Shown here piece by piece: positions 39,675 to 49,113 of a DNA stretch of 64,000 bases. The position numbers and the translations under genes are program-made. Below the pieces are notes generated by a model that was not told the origin of the DNA, searched no databases, and saw only the letters and a program-made list of their open reading frames with translations. The stretch's first letter is position 1; each line of letters opens with the position of its first letter. Source of the stretch: Pleurocapsa sp. PCC 7327 (GTDB lineage: Bacteria > Cyanobacteriota > Cyanobacteriia > Cyanobacteriales > Microcystaceae); the NCBI RefSeq assembly GCF_000317025.1, contig NC_019689.1:3302024-3366023 (forward strand), in the 5' to 3' direction.

Positions 39675-40027
39675 CTGTAATTTGGTAGTGTAAAACCAAG
39701 TAGCTAAAGGCTTTTAAGCGCCTGCTGACCATCCCAATCCCGGACGAGTTTCAAGAGCATTTTCTCAAGTCCAAAAAGCCGTGACGGTCGAGCGCAGCAA
39801 TTTGCTAGGAAGAACGAAGGCTCTTACCAAACTCACTCAAACTCAGTTATGAATTTGAGATAGCTCTGGGTATTGGAACTTTATTGCCTTGCTTTCTTGA
39901 ATTAGCAACCATTATACAGGAAATATATATGCGCGTAAGCTAGTAGGATTCTAGTAGCTTGCAGACATTGTAGGCGATCGCTCTACCTCACACCTTCGAT
40001 CCTATCGCAGCTAGCAGGAGGTCTGCT
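39675..40027. other. Region between IS200 element and nblA
   Basis: No intact gene. Short open stretches on the plus strand may be decayed mobile-element sequence. 39953-39982 holds an imperfect hairpin (GTAAGCTAGTAG / CTAGTAGCTTGC) 45 bp before nblA, in its probable 5' leader. No NtcA-type GTA-N8-TAC site was seen. Confidence 0.4.
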
Positions 40028-40204
40028 ATGAATAGCTCATGGTTTGAACTGACCTTAGAACAGGAATTTCAACTGAGACTGATGGAAGAATCAGTCCAGG
40101 AAATGAGCCGCGAACAGATGCAGGATCTCTTAATCCAGACAGCACGACTGTTGATGGTTAAAGACAACGTGCTCCGTCAGACGATTAAGAATTGTCCGCT
40201 CTGA
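40028..40204 (+). CDS. nblA: NblA/Ycf18-family phycobilisome degradation protein
   Basis: A 58-residue protein matching the NblA family, small helical adaptors that bind phycobiliproteins and target them to Clp protease during nutrient starvation. LTLEQEFQLRLMEESVQEMSREQ and MQDLLIQTARLLMVKDN have the family pattern LSLEQEF...MSREQA.D.L...Y..M..RE. The C-terminus is somewhat divergent from classic NblA, so this may be a paralogue. A strong AGGAGG lies seven bases before the ATG. It is located between a mobile-element scar and an acyl-CoA synthetase gene, 198 bp before the latter. Confidence 0.82.
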   Translation: MNSSWFELTLEQEFQLRLMEESVQEMSREQMQDLLIQTARLLMVKDNVLRQTIKNCPL

Positions 40205-40401
40205 TTTGCAAAACCCTGTCTATGTTTGGTTTATCACTAGCTAAAACACTCGTAAATTTGCCTGGGTTTCCATTCGTCTCTGATGGAATACCCAGGGCAA
40301 TTTGCTGTGTCCATTGGCAGATTCATTCCTGCTGCTGTGCCATGATGGAAGATAGCAATGGGAAATAAACCCTTACACGCGATCGCGAAAGAAGGCGGGG
40401 A

Positions 40402-42456
40402 ATGGCGATGGCAAAACAACTGTTACTTGGGGAACTTGTCACCTGCGGGATAGAAAAAACCGTAGCTGCCGCGATGCTACAACAGATCGCTCCATATCTA
40501 TCCTCTTTACCTGCCGCCGAGTGCTGGCAGCAAATTTCCCAGCAGATCCTCAAACCCGACCATCCCTTTGCACTGCACGAACTACTCTATAAAACCATTT
40601 TCTGTGATTGGGATGCGAATCAAGGACCTCCCCCAGCTTGGTTTCCCTCCGACGAGCAGATTCGGGCGACCAATATTGCAGCTTTGATGAACGATCTCAA
40701 CATAGGTTCCTATCGGGAATTGCATGCTTGGTCGGCGCACAATCGCGCTGAATTCTGGAACGAAACGATCCAACGAGTAGGAATTCGCTTCCGGCAGAAA
40801 TACAAAGAGATTGTCGATCTATCGCAGGGTGTAGAGTTTCCTCAATGGTTGGTAGGTGCCCGCCTCAACATCGCCGAGAGCTGTTTTCAGGCACCCGAAG
40901 ACGACCCCGCCATTGTCTTCCAGCCAGAAGGAGGTTTGCTTTCCATCCTAACCTATGGAGAACTCAACGCCCTGAGCAACCGAGTCGCCAATGGATTGGT
41001 AGAGACTGGCTTTCGTCCCGGCGATGCGATCGCGATCGCATCGCCGATGACTGCCGAGTCCGTGGCGATTTATCTGGGAATTGTCAAAGCAGGTTGTGCG
41101 GTTGTTTCCATTGCCGACAGTTTTGCTGCCGCCGAAATAAAAACACGGCTGCGTTTGTCTGGGGCAAAAGGGATTTTTACCCAGGACTATATCCTGCGCG
41201 CTGGCAAACTGTTGCCCCTCTATTCCAAAATCGTCGATGCCCAAGCACCCATAGCGATTGTATTATCACTGGATTCGTCTTCATCGATGCAACTACGTCC
41301 TGGGGATTGCACTTGGGAAGAGTTTCTCAGTCCTAACGAGCAATTCGATCCCATTCCTGCCCGTCCATCTGACCACACCAATATCCTCTTCTCTTCCGGC
41401 ACCACGGGAGAGCCGAAAGCCATTCCCTGGACGCAAACCACTCCGATCAAATGTGCGGTTGACGCACATCTACACCACGATATCCGTCCTAGAGAGGTAG
41501 TGGCGTGGCCAACCAATTTGGGATGGATGATGGGACCGTGGCTGATCTATGCTAGCTTAGTTAATCGCGCCACCATTGCCCTCTACTACGGCGTTCCCAC
41601 TGAGCGAGGATTCGGTCAGTTCGTCCAGGATGCCCGCGTCAACGTGCTGGGATTAGTGCCCAGTCTGGTGAGCGCCTGGAAAGCAACTGCCTGCATGAAA
41701 GGGCTGGATTGGAGCGCCATTAAAGCATTCAGCTCGACGGGCGAGTGTTCCAATCCACGAGATATGCTCTACCTAATGTCTCTGGCAGGGTACAAACCCA
41801 TCATCGAATACTGCGGCGGCACCGAAATCGGCGGGGCATACATTACGGGGACTTTGGTACAGCCTGCAGCTCCTGCAACCTTTTCCACGCCAGCGCTGGG
41901 TTTAGATGTTGCCATCCTCGACGAAGACGGCTATCCTTCCAACAAAGGCGAGGTGTTCATTATCCCCCCATCAATCGGACTCTCTAACGAATTGTTAAAT
42001 AGAGATCACTACAAGGTCTATTTTGCCGATACTCCTACTCATCCCCTAATCCCCATTCCCCTGCGTCGCCACGGAGATCGGATGGAGCTATTGTCCAACG
42101 GATACTATCGCGCTCAAGGTCGGGTTGACGATACGATGAATTTGGGCGGCATTAAGGTTAGCTCGGCAGAGATCGAACAAACCCTCAATGTGGTGGAGGG
42201 AATTTGCGAAACTGCCGCGATCGCTATCTCTCCGCCCGAAGGCGGACCAAACCAGTTAGTTATCTATGCGGTGGTCGCAGACAATTTTTCTCAGGACAAA
42301 GAGACGCTTAAAGCTTCCCTACAGAAAGCAATCCGGCAGTCTCTCAATCCTCTTTTTAAAATTCATGACCTCGTACTGGTCGAGTCGTTACCCCGTACCG
42401 CCTCTAACAAGGTCATGCGTCGGGTGCTGCGCGATCGTTATCAAGCTAATTCCTGA
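40402..42456 (+). CDS. AMP-forming acetyl/acyl-CoA synthetase-like protein
   Basis: A 684-residue ANL-superfamily enzyme most like the acetyl-CoA/acetoacetyl-CoA synthetase branch and plant AAE17/AAE18. The N-terminal 150 residues form a helical extension, followed by ILFSSGTTGEPKAIPWTQ (ATP-binding loop, about 330-347), YCGGTEIGG, HGDRMELLSNGYYRAQGRVDDTMNLGGIKVSSAEIE (hinge) and the C-terminal catalytic lysine in RTASNKVMRRVLR. All motifs appear intact. The substrate is not determinable; carboxylic acids from acetate to side-chain-bearing acids are possible. It follows nblA and precedes a 430-bp gap. ATGs at 40402 and 40408 are both possible starts. Confidence 0.9.
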   Translation: MAMAKQLLLGELVTCGIEKTVAAAMLQQIAPYLSSLPAAECWQQISQQILKPDHPFALHELLYKTIFCDWDANQGPPPAWFPSDEQIRATNIAALMNDLNIGSYRELHAWSAHNRAEFWNETIQRVGIRFRQKYKEIVDLSQGVEFPQWLVGARLNIAESCFQAPEDDPAIVFQPEGGLLSILTYGELNALSNRVANGLVETGFRPGDAIAIASPMTAESVAIYLGIVKAGCAVVSIADSFAAAEIKTRLRLSGAKGIFTQDYILRAGKLLPLYSKIVDAQAPIAIVLSLDSSSSMQLRPGDCTWEEFLSPNEQFDPIPARPSDHTNILFSSGTTGEPKAIPWTQTTPIKCAVDAHLHHDIRPREVVAWPTNLGWMMGPWLIYASLVNRATIALYYGVPTERGFGQFVQDARVNVLGLVPSLVSAWKATACMKGLDWSAIKAFSSTGECSNPRDMLYLMSLAGYKPIIEYCGGTEIGGAYITGTLVQPAAPATFSTPALGLDVAILDEDGYPSNKGEVFIIPPSIGLSNELLNRDHYKVYFADTPTHPLIPIPLRRHGDRMELLSNGYYRAQGRVDDTMNLGGIKVSSAEIEQTLNVVEGICETAAIAISPPEGGPNQLVIYAVVADNFSQDKETLKASLQKAIRQSLNPLFKIHDLVLVESLPRTASNKVMRRVLRDRYQANS

Positions 42457-42888
42457 AATCTTCTAATAATTAAAGTAGGTCGTGCCACAAAAATCAAAAA
42501 TAAAATCATTTATTTCTCGATAAAAAAATCGGGGTATAAATACTTAATGCGACTCTTGTAAGTTCAAGATTATAATTAAAGAAAAAGTCTCAAGCAATAA
42601 CAACCGAACAGTCAAAAAGATCGAAAAAATTGAAAAAAGCTCTTATTTAAGCTAGGGGATCGAAAACCTTAGAATATTTAACTGATTTTAATTAATAAGA
42701 GAATTTGATTCTCTTTTGTGGCAAGCAACCGTTCTGTTTGAATAGCAAAAACCAGAGGCGATGTGCATTTTTTTATTATGCCCGACGCAGCGATAGCTCT
42801 TCACTTTGTTCGAGGATAAACTCCGTGAAGCGTCTGTGAGATTCTTTAAGTTACCTCAAGTTACCTCAAAAAAGAGGAGGCAATTACA
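42457..42888. other. AT-rich intergenic region before the dioxygenase gene
   Basis: About 430 bp, very AT-rich with no gene seen. It presumably holds the promoter for the 42.9-46.8 kb gene run. The duplicated AAGTTACCTC just before the start is notable but unassigned. Confidence 0.45.
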
Positions 42889-43575
42889 ATGTCATTCTCA
42901 TTAAAAACTCAAAATTTTAATTGCATTACAGATTACGCTCTTGAAACCATAAATTCAATCGCTCTAGATAGGCTGAATAGATTTTTTAACAATCTGCCTG
43001 TCGATCCTTATTTAAAAGGAAACTATCGTTTCAGACGATTATCTAACTTCATAGTTTCTTCTAATAGCCTAGTCAAGCTGCCTCATAATCGTCTATTTCA
43101 AAGTAAAGAATACAATCCCCTACTAGGCGATATAATCAGAGAATTCGAGGAATTAGACGAAGAAATAGTCAAACTTGAAGACTTTAAAACTATCGTCTTA
43201 GAGTTTTTTACTTTCTGTCAGCTTTGCTCTACAGCTAACGAAATTGGAGTGCATCAAATTAGAACGACCACTTCGGCTCGACAAATTGGCAATCCAGCTC
43301 CTGAAGGAATTCATCGGGATGGGGTAGATTTGGTGGGAATATTCTGCGTTAATCGGGAAGAAATTGAAGGAGGAGAAACTTATCTTTACAAAGATAAAAA
43401 TAGCAGCCCAGTTTTCCAAAAAATTCTCAATCCTGGCGAACTATTAGTATTCGACGATCGTCAATTTTTCCACTACACTGCTCCTATCAAACCGACAACC
43501 GAGCAACAGGGAGTTAGGGATGTTTTTGTGTTGACTTGTCCCGGTTTGATCGCTAATAGAAACGAAAAGAACTAA
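42889..43575 (+). CDS. 2-oxoglutarate/Fe(II) dioxygenase (IDO-like family)
   Basis: A 228-residue protein of the 2OG-Fe dioxygenase family that includes bacterial L-isoleucine 4-dioxygenase. The iron triad is His142 and Asp144 (in GIHRDGVD) with His195 (in QFFHYTAPI), and Arg210 (in GVRDVFVLT) is positioned to bind 2-oxoglutarate. The core also has GGETYLY and LVFDDRQFFHY. The family hydroxylates or sulfoxidises free amino acids. AGAGGAGG precedes the ATG. The stop lies 6 bp before the SufS-like gene, so the two are very probably co-translated. The substrate is unknown. Confidence 0.9.
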   Translation: MSFSLKTQNFNCITDYALETINSIALDRLNRFFNNLPVDPYLKGNYRFRRLSNFIVSSNSLVKLPHNRLFQSKEYNPLLGDIIREFEELDEEIVKLEDFKTIVLEFFTFCQLCSTANEIGVHQIRTTTSARQIGNPAPEGIHRDGVDLVGIFCVNREEIEGGETYLYKDKNSSPVFQKILNPGELLVFDDRQFFHYTAPIKPTTEQQGVRDVFVLTCPGLIANRNEKN

Positions 43576-43581
43576 TAACTG

Positions 43582-44844
43582 GTGATTGACATGCACCTTG
43601 ACCTGGAATGGATACGTGCTCAGTTTCCCGCACTAGATCGGAAAATCGGCGGTCAACCAGTCATTTTCTTTGATGGTCCCGGTGGGACTCAGGTGCCTAA
43701 ATCGACGATCGACGCGATCGGCAACTATTTGCTTCAGTCAAATGCCAATGCTCATGGGGCTTTTGCCACGAGTGTGCAAACGGATGTACTGATTAGAGCG
43801 GCTCGTGTAGCGATCGCCGACTTCCTTGGTTGCGATCGCGATGAGGTAGCGTTCGGTGCCAACATGACGACGCTTACCTTCGCTCTCAGTCGCGCCATCG
43901 GTCGCCAGTTGCAACCCGGCGACGAGATCGTCGTTACCAGACTCGACCATGAAGCCAATGTTTCCCCGTGGCAAGCCTTAGAGGAACGCGGTGCCGTTAT
44001 CCGTTTTGTCGATGTCAAGGTAGAAGACTGTACCTTAGATACGAGCGATCTGGAGCGGCAAATTAACGAGCGAACTCGGATCGTAGCCGTTGGGTATGCG
44101 TCTAACGCAGTCGGTACGATTAATGACGTGGCAACAGTTGTCCGATTGGCTCGTGCTGTAGGAGCATTGGTTTTTATCGATGCCGTTCACTATGCACCCC
44201 ACGGCGCGATCGACGTGGGCGCGATCGACTGCGATTTCCTAGCTTGCTCGGCTTACAAATTTTTTGGACCCCACGTTGGCATCTTGTACGGCAAGCGCGA
44301 ACATTTAGCCCGTTTGCGACCTTACAAAGTACGTCCTGCCCCAGAAGAGGTTCCTTCGCGCTGGGAAACCGGAACTCAAAATCATGAAGGACTCGCCGGA
44401 TTGGTGGCAGCGATCGACTATTTGAGCGAACTCGGTCGCCGCGTCTCGCCAGCAGTTGAAAGCCGTCGTTCTGCTCTCGTAGCAGCCATGGAAGCCATCC
44501 GACAATACGAAAGGGAGCTGAGCAAACAGTTAGTAAGCGGGCTGTTGCAAATTCCAGGCCTAACGCTGTACGGGATAGCCGATCCCGATCGCTTTGCGTG
44601 GCGAACTCCAACCGTCGCCATCCGACTCGCCGGACATACGCCTTATGCAGTTGCGAAAGCATTGGGCGATCGCGGGATTTTTACCTGGAATGGCAACTTT
44701 TATGCCCGCCATCTCACCGAACGGTTAGGCGTTGAGGCAAGTGGTGGATTGGTGCGCATTGGGCTGGTACATTACAATCATCTCGAAGAGATTCATTATT
44801 TGTTAAAAGTCTTGAAGGAAATTTCTGCCCTTGCTACATCTTGA
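43582..44844 (+). CDS. SufS-like PLP-dependent enzyme lacking the desulfurase cysteine
   Basis: A 420-residue class V aminotransferase-fold protein of the 'cysteine desulfurase-like' (VC1184-type) group. The PLP lysine is Lys226 in ACSAYKFFGPHVG, with Asp200 and His203 in FIDAVHYAPH. In SufS the catalytic cysteine sits in RTGHHC; the corresponding stretch here, IFTWNGNFYARHL (367-378), contains no cysteine. Classic persulfide chemistry is therefore unlikely, and a lyase, epimerase or transaminase role is more plausible. Start is GTG 43582 or ATG 43591. It is coupled to the dioxygenase upstream (6 bp) and followed after 54 bp by a GH13 gene. Confidence 0.88.
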   Translation: MIDMHLDLEWIRAQFPALDRKIGGQPVIFFDGPGGTQVPKSTIDAIGNYLLQSNANAHGAFATSVQTDVLIRAARVAIADFLGCDRDEVAFGANMTTLTFALSRAIGRQLQPGDEIVVTRLDHEANVSPWQALEERGAVIRFVDVKVEDCTLDTSDLERQINERTRIVAVGYASNAVGTINDVATVVRLARAVGALVFIDAVHYAPHGAIDVGAIDCDFLACSAYKFFGPHVGILYGKREHLARLRPYKVRPAPEEVPSRWETGTQNHEGLAGLVAAIDYLSELGRRVSPAVESRRSALVAAMEAIRQYERELSKQLVSGLLQIPGLTLYGIADPDRFAWRTPTVAIRLAGHTPYAVAKALGDRGIFTWNGNFYARHLTERLGVEASGGLVRIGLVHYNHLEEIHYLLKVLKEISALATS

Positions 44845-44898
44845 CCTACTGAAAAACACCCTCCGGTAAAATCGTAGGCACAAAGATAAAAAAGGGCT

Positions 44899-46833
44899 AT
44901 GAAAAAAGAGACTTCCAGAAAAATTGATGCTAGCAGCAAGCTTCAAAAACCCTGGCTCGGAGCGCTTATCCCCCACAATTCAAAACCAGATTTTACCCGA
45001 CCCCTTTTAGAGATTTCCGCCCAGGAACAACAACGGATCTTGGCTCGACTTAGCTTTCTCTACGGCGAAACCGAAGCTAAGAGATGGATGCCCGAACTAG
45101 AAAGGATTCTCAAAGTTTACTATGCCTATAAACACCAGGAGGCGATCGCAGCCGAACGAGAGTTCGATCGCTCTAACCGTTTTACGGAACGGGATCTGAT
45201 TTTAATTACCTATGGGGATCTCTTACGGAGTAACAGTCGTTCTCCATTAGTAACTCTAGAGAGATTTATCAGAGACATTCTCCGTTACGATAGACTCTTT
45301 AGCACCATTCATCTTTTACCCTTCTTTCCCTATTCTTCCGATCGCGGCTTTTCGATTACAGATTTTACTGCCGTTAATCTGAGTTTGGGGTCTTGGGAGG
45401 ACATCGAGGAGATTGGCGAACAGTATCAATTGATGTTTGACGGGGTTTTCAACCATGTCTCATCCCAGGGTCAAGCCTTTCAAGAGATGCTTGGCGGCAA
45501 TCGAGCCTATAAAGATTGGGCAATTGTCTATCATTCTCCTGACGAACTGACTCCCGAACAGCGTCGGCAGATCGTCCGCCCTCGCACCTCCGATGTCTTG
45601 ACTCGCTATCAGTCTATCGATGGTCCTATTTGGGTTTGGACGACTTTCTCTGCCGATCAAATCGATCTCAATTACAAAAATCCCAAAGTTCTCATGGGGA
45701 CGATCGAAACCTTACTACTGTACGTTCGTCATGGGGCAGATATTATTCGCTTAGATGCTGCGACTTATTTATGGAAAGAACCGGGAACGACTTGCGTTAA
45801 CTTGCCCCAAACCCACGAACTCGTCAAGCTTTTTCGAGATGTCTTAAATGTCGTTGCACCTGGCGTTGCCCTGATTACGGAAACCAATGTGCCCCATCAA
45901 GACAATATCTCTTACTTTGGAGATGGTTCGGACGAAGCTCAGATGGTCTATAACTTTACCTTGCCGCCGCTCGTTCTTTATACCTTTTATAAGGAAGATA
46001 CCACGGTTCTTTCCGAGTGGGCAAAGGATCTAGAGTATCCTTCAGCGACGACAACGTTTTTTAATATTCTCGACACCCACGACGGGATTGGCTTGATGGG
46101 GGTGAAAAATATTCTACCTCAGGCAGAGATTGACTTCATTATCCAGAAAGCTAGGGAGCATGGGGCATTTGTCTCTTATAGAACGGGAGCCGATGGTAAG
46201 AGAAAACCTTACGAAATCAACACGACTTGGTTTAGCGCCCTCAACCTAGATAATAGCCGCGAAGACATGGCTTTTCAGGTGAAACGGTTTGTCGCTTCTA
46301 GGAGCATTGCTTTGGTGCTGCGAGGAGTGCCAGGAATTTATTTTCACGGGCTAATTGGCACGCGCAATGATGTTGAAACGGTTCGGAAAACGAAATTTAA
46401 GCGAGACATCAACCGTCAAGTCCTTCAGGAAGAAGACCTCATCATCGCCCTTAAAGACCCACACTCAAAGCTTTCTTTGCTCGCAGGCGAGTTGGGCAAA
46501 CTTCTAGAAGTTCGAGTAAAACAAAGTGCTTTTCATCCCAATGGGAAACAACAAATTTTCAGGCTTTCCCCAGATGTTTTTATCGTATGGCGAACGTCTC
46601 CCAATGGCGATGAGCATATTCTCACTTTAACCAATGTTACTCACAAAATTTGTCAAATCGAGATTCCGCTCTCCGAATTAGAGGTCAAAGAATGTCATTG
46701 GTACGATTTAGTCGGTAGAAGAGGGTGGATGGCGCAAGGGCAAAATCTAGAAGTGATTTTACAGCCCTACGATGTAGTTTGGCTGATTCCCTTTACCGAA
46801 ATAGAGAGGAGTATCGAGTCGGAGGGGGGTTGA
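44899..46833 (+). CDS. GH13 subfamily-18-like glycoside phosphorylase
   Basis: A 644-residue alpha-amylase-family enzyme resembling sucrose phosphorylase and glucosylglycerate/glucosylglycerol phosphorylases. Region motifs are HLLPFFPYSSDRGFSITDF, DGVFNHVSSQG, the nucleophile Asp286 in IIRLDAATYLW, the acid/base Glu328 in LITETNVPH and the stabilising Asp395 in LDTHDGIG. Such enzymes split alpha-glucosides with phosphate to give glucose 1-phosphate. The N-terminal 95 residues are an extension absent from typical sucrose phosphorylase, as in the glucosylglycerate group. Because the organism is a cyanobacterium, turnover of the compatible solutes sucrose or glucosylglycerol/glucosylglycerate is likely. 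Same strand as the flanking dioxygenase/PLP pair. Confidence 0.9.
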   Translation: MKKETSRKIDASSKLQKPWLGALIPHNSKPDFTRPLLEISAQEQQRILARLSFLYGETEAKRWMPELERILKVYYAYKHQEAIAAEREFDRSNRFTERDLILITYGDLLRSNSRSPLVTLERFIRDILRYDRLFSTIHLLPFFPYSSDRGFSITDFTAVNLSLGSWEDIEEIGEQYQLMFDGVFNHVSSQGQAFQEMLGGNRAYKDWAIVYHSPDELTPEQRRQIVRPRTSDVLTRYQSIDGPIWVWTTFSADQIDLNYKNPKVLMGTIETLLLYVRHGADIIRLDAATYLWKEPGTTCVNLPQTHELVKLFRDVLNVVAPGVALITETNVPHQDNISYFGDGSDEAQMVYNFTLPPLVLYTFYKEDTTVLSEWAKDLEYPSATTTFFNILDTHDGIGLMGVKNILPQAEIDFIIQKAREHGAFVSYRTGADGKRKPYEINTTWFSALNLDNSREDMAFQVKRFVASRSIALVLRGVPGIYFHGLIGTRNDVETVRKTKFKRDINRQVLQEEDLIIALKDPHSKLSLLAGELGKLLEVRVKQSAFHPNGKQQIFRLSPDVFIVWRTSPNGDEHILTLTNVTHKICQIEIPLSELEVKECHWYDLVGRRGWMAQGQNLEVILQPYDVVWLIPFTEIERSIESEGG

Positions 46834-46970
46834 ACAATGCGATCGCGAGTAATCCTCTCAAGCTATCGTACTCCGATCGAGATATAGCCTAAGAGGAATT
46901 TCTGGCACCTACCTTGTAACAGTACAATGGTGTTGGTTTTTATAAGCCAGCTAGCGATTGAGGAACCATT

Positions 46971-48125
46971 GTGCTGCTATCAAAAGGATTTGAAGTCGAA
47001 ATGTATACTGGCACTCCCGAAGGCGATATCGTCGGGTTGTCAGATCGCATCGTTAGAGACCTAGAGGGGTTTGTGCGAGAGCCAGACAGTCGCAACGTAG
47101 AATATACGACTGCACCCCTGTGTTGCTACGATCGCCTTTTATGCGCCATTCTGCGACCCCGGCGGCAGCTTAGAAAATATTTACAAAAAATCGGTAACTA
47201 CACGCTAATTCCCGGCAGCACGTTATCTTTGGGAGGGAGCGATCGCTTTTACCGTTCCGATCCCCACAATCCCTATCACGACTACATCGAGCAAACCTAT
47301 GGAACCACGGTCGTCACCGCCAGCATTCACATGAATGTAGGAATCGACGACCCAGAAGATTTACTGCAAGCTTGTCGCCTCATTCGCGTCGAAGCCCCTC
47401 TCTATCTTGCTCTGAGCGCCTCTTCTCCTTTTTTTGACGGCAAAGCGACTGGTTATCACTCGACTCGCTGGCACATCTTTCCTAAAACCCCTGCCCAGAT
47501 CCCGTTCTTTGAGAGTCACGATCACTTTATCCGCTGGACGGAAGAACAACTAGCTAAGGGAACAATGCAAAACGTTCGCCATCTGTGGTCGTCAGTGCGC
47601 CCCAATGGCGATCGCCGTCCCTACTGCCTCAATCGCTTAGAATTAAGAATCTGCGATTTAATTACCAATCCCATTTCTCTGTTGGCAGTGATGGCATTGT
47701 TAGAAGCTCGTCTCACCCAACTGTTGCGAGATCCCAGTCTCGATCCCTTACAACTCAGCCAATTGCCTGCGGCGACTCGTGCACAAGATTTAATCGCTAT
47801 TACCGATGCAAACGAAGAAGCTGCCGCCCATTGGAGTCTGGACGCGCAACTCCGACATTGGCAAGATGGTCGTAAAATCCTCGCTAGGGATTGGATCGAG
47901 GAAATTTATCAAGAAGTCTTGCCAATTGCCAAACAACGGGGTATTGCTTGTTTTCTCTCGCCCGTGAAGAAAATTCTGCAGGAGGGCAATCAAGCTCAAC
48001 AATGGATGCAGCAATACGAAGCGGGATGGGATATCCGTTCGATTATAACTCGTACCATTCAAACAACAGAGCTACAAGAGCAAGAACTCGAACACAAGTT
48101 ATGTCAGCCGTTGTTGGTCGCTTGA
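46971..48125 (+). CDS. gshA: Glutamate-cysteine ligase, cyanobacterial type
   Basis: GshA catalyses the first step of glutathione synthesis. The 384-residue protein has the cyanobacterial-type signature: GFEVEMYTGTPEGDIVGLSDRIV, FVREPDSRNVEYTTAPL, LIPGSTLSLGGSDRFYRSDPHNPYHDYIEQTYGT, VVTASIHMNVGI and RLELRICD. The start is a GTG (codons GTG CTG CTA TCA), which gives the family N-terminus; there is no upstream in-frame ATG. It follows the GH13 gene by 137 bp. Its 3' end overlaps the convergent hydrolase gene by 22 bp. gshB is not in the window. Confidence 0.94.
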   Translation: MLLSKGFEVEMYTGTPEGDIVGLSDRIVRDLEGFVREPDSRNVEYTTAPLCCYDRLLCAILRPRRQLRKYLQKIGNYTLIPGSTLSLGGSDRFYRSDPHNPYHDYIEQTYGTTVVTASIHMNVGIDDPEDLLQACRLIRVEAPLYLALSASSPFFDGKATGYHSTRWHIFPKTPAQIPFFESHDHFIRWTEEQLAKGTMQNVRHLWSSVRPNGDRRPYCLNRLELRICDLITNPISLLAVMALLEARLTQLLRDPSLDPLQLSQLPAATRAQDLIAITDANEEAAAHWSLDAQLRHWQDGRKILARDWIEEIYQEVLPIAKQRGIACFLSPVKKILQEGNQAQQWMQQYEAGWDIRSIITRTIQTTELQEQELEHKLCQPLLVA

Positions 48126-48925
48126 GGATACTTTTGCAGCCAACTGTCTATATCTTGAAGGACTTGAGCAGGAATTTCCCAAGGAAATAGATGGGCTGTA
48201 TTCGGATAGCATTGCCAGTGACAATGCTTGAGATGTTGGGCGGTTTCCTGACTCGATTCAGCCGTGATATGTTTATCTGCGGCACCTGCGAGCACGAGAC
48301 AAGGAATTTCAATCCGGTTTAGATCTCCCAAGCGATTGTATCCCGATCTGAGCGCTTTAGAAAGCGCTTTTTGGGCGGCATTAGAAGTTTGCAGATAGGC
48401 GGAAACTCCGTCGGAGGCGAGGTATTGATAGGCAAGAGGGGTTTGTTGGTGCAGGAGGTAGCGAAAGAGCGATCGCACTCCAAAAACCTCTATATTCCAC
48501 TGCCAACCGGGTTTGAGGTAATTGATAATGCCAGCGATTCCAGTATAAAGGAAATCCTGCCAACCTACGGGAGGATGATTGCCGCGAGGACGTGCGGCAG
48601 AAGCAATCAAAATCAGACCGCTAAACCGTTGGGTATCTCGGAGGGCTAATTCTAGGGCGAGGATTCCGCCTAACGACCATCCCAACAGCAAGCAGCGATC
48701 GACTTTTAATCGCTCTAAAAGTGCCGTCAAATCGGTTAAATGGTCGTTCATCTCGAAGTGACCGTTAGGACGACTTTTCCCATATCCTCGTAAATCGGGC
48801 GCTATGGTTTGAAAGCGTTTTGATAAATAATTGGTAAAGACAGATAAGCTGCGACCCGAACCTGGATGACCGTGCAAGCAGAGAATAGGATAGCCTTTTC
48901 CTCGAACTTCGACGTTGAGATTCAT
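48104..48925 (-). CDS. Alpha/beta hydrolase
   Basis: A 273-residue alpha/beta hydrolase. The oxyanion-region HGHPGSGRS precedes the nucleophile elbow GWSLGG (Ser about residue 103), with the acid in LVLAGAADKHIT and histidine in NTAHLFPWE. No signal peptide is evident. The fold includes esterases, haloperoxidases and ester-lactone hydrolases, and the substrate is unknown. It is convergent with gshA, overlapping it by 22 bp, and has no obvious operon partner. Confidence 0.9.
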   Translation of the reverse strand: MNLNVEVRGKGYPILCLHGHPGSGRSLSVFTNYLSKRFQTIAPDLRGYGKSRPNGHFEMNDHLTDLTALLERLKVDRCLLLGWSLGGILALELALRDTQRFSGLILIASAARPRGNHPPVGWQDFLYTGIAGIINYLKPGWQWNIEVFGVRSLFRYLLHQQTPLAYQYLASDGVSAYLQTSNAAQKALSKALRSGYNRLGDLNRIEIPCLVLAGAADKHITAESSQETAQHLKHCHWQCYPNTAHLFPWEIPAQVLQDIDSWLQKYPQATNNG

Positions 48926-49113
48926 GAAATTGGAGACTCGATGTTATCGACTCGAATGTTTTTTTACTAAAGCTGATTTATCAATAAACAATTAAGCGAG
49001 CATTTTCTATTTAGACTCTCATTCTCTGTCTAAGCTTATTTTAAAGTGCCTATCTTAAAGTTGGCTAAAAAGTAGGGCTATTTCATTCTAGTAGCCAGAG
49101 AATAAATTTTCTG

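Noticed and set aside
39900-40027. NtcA-type operator before nblA
   Set aside because: nblA is often nitrogen-regulated, but no GTA-N8-TAC match was found in the 130 bp upstream.
40845-41336. Long alternative-frame ORF inside the AMP-forming synthetase gene
   Set aside because: It is Arg/Cys-rich with no domain and overlaps a well-supported enzyme on the same strand; the HIP1-rich codon context creates such shadows.
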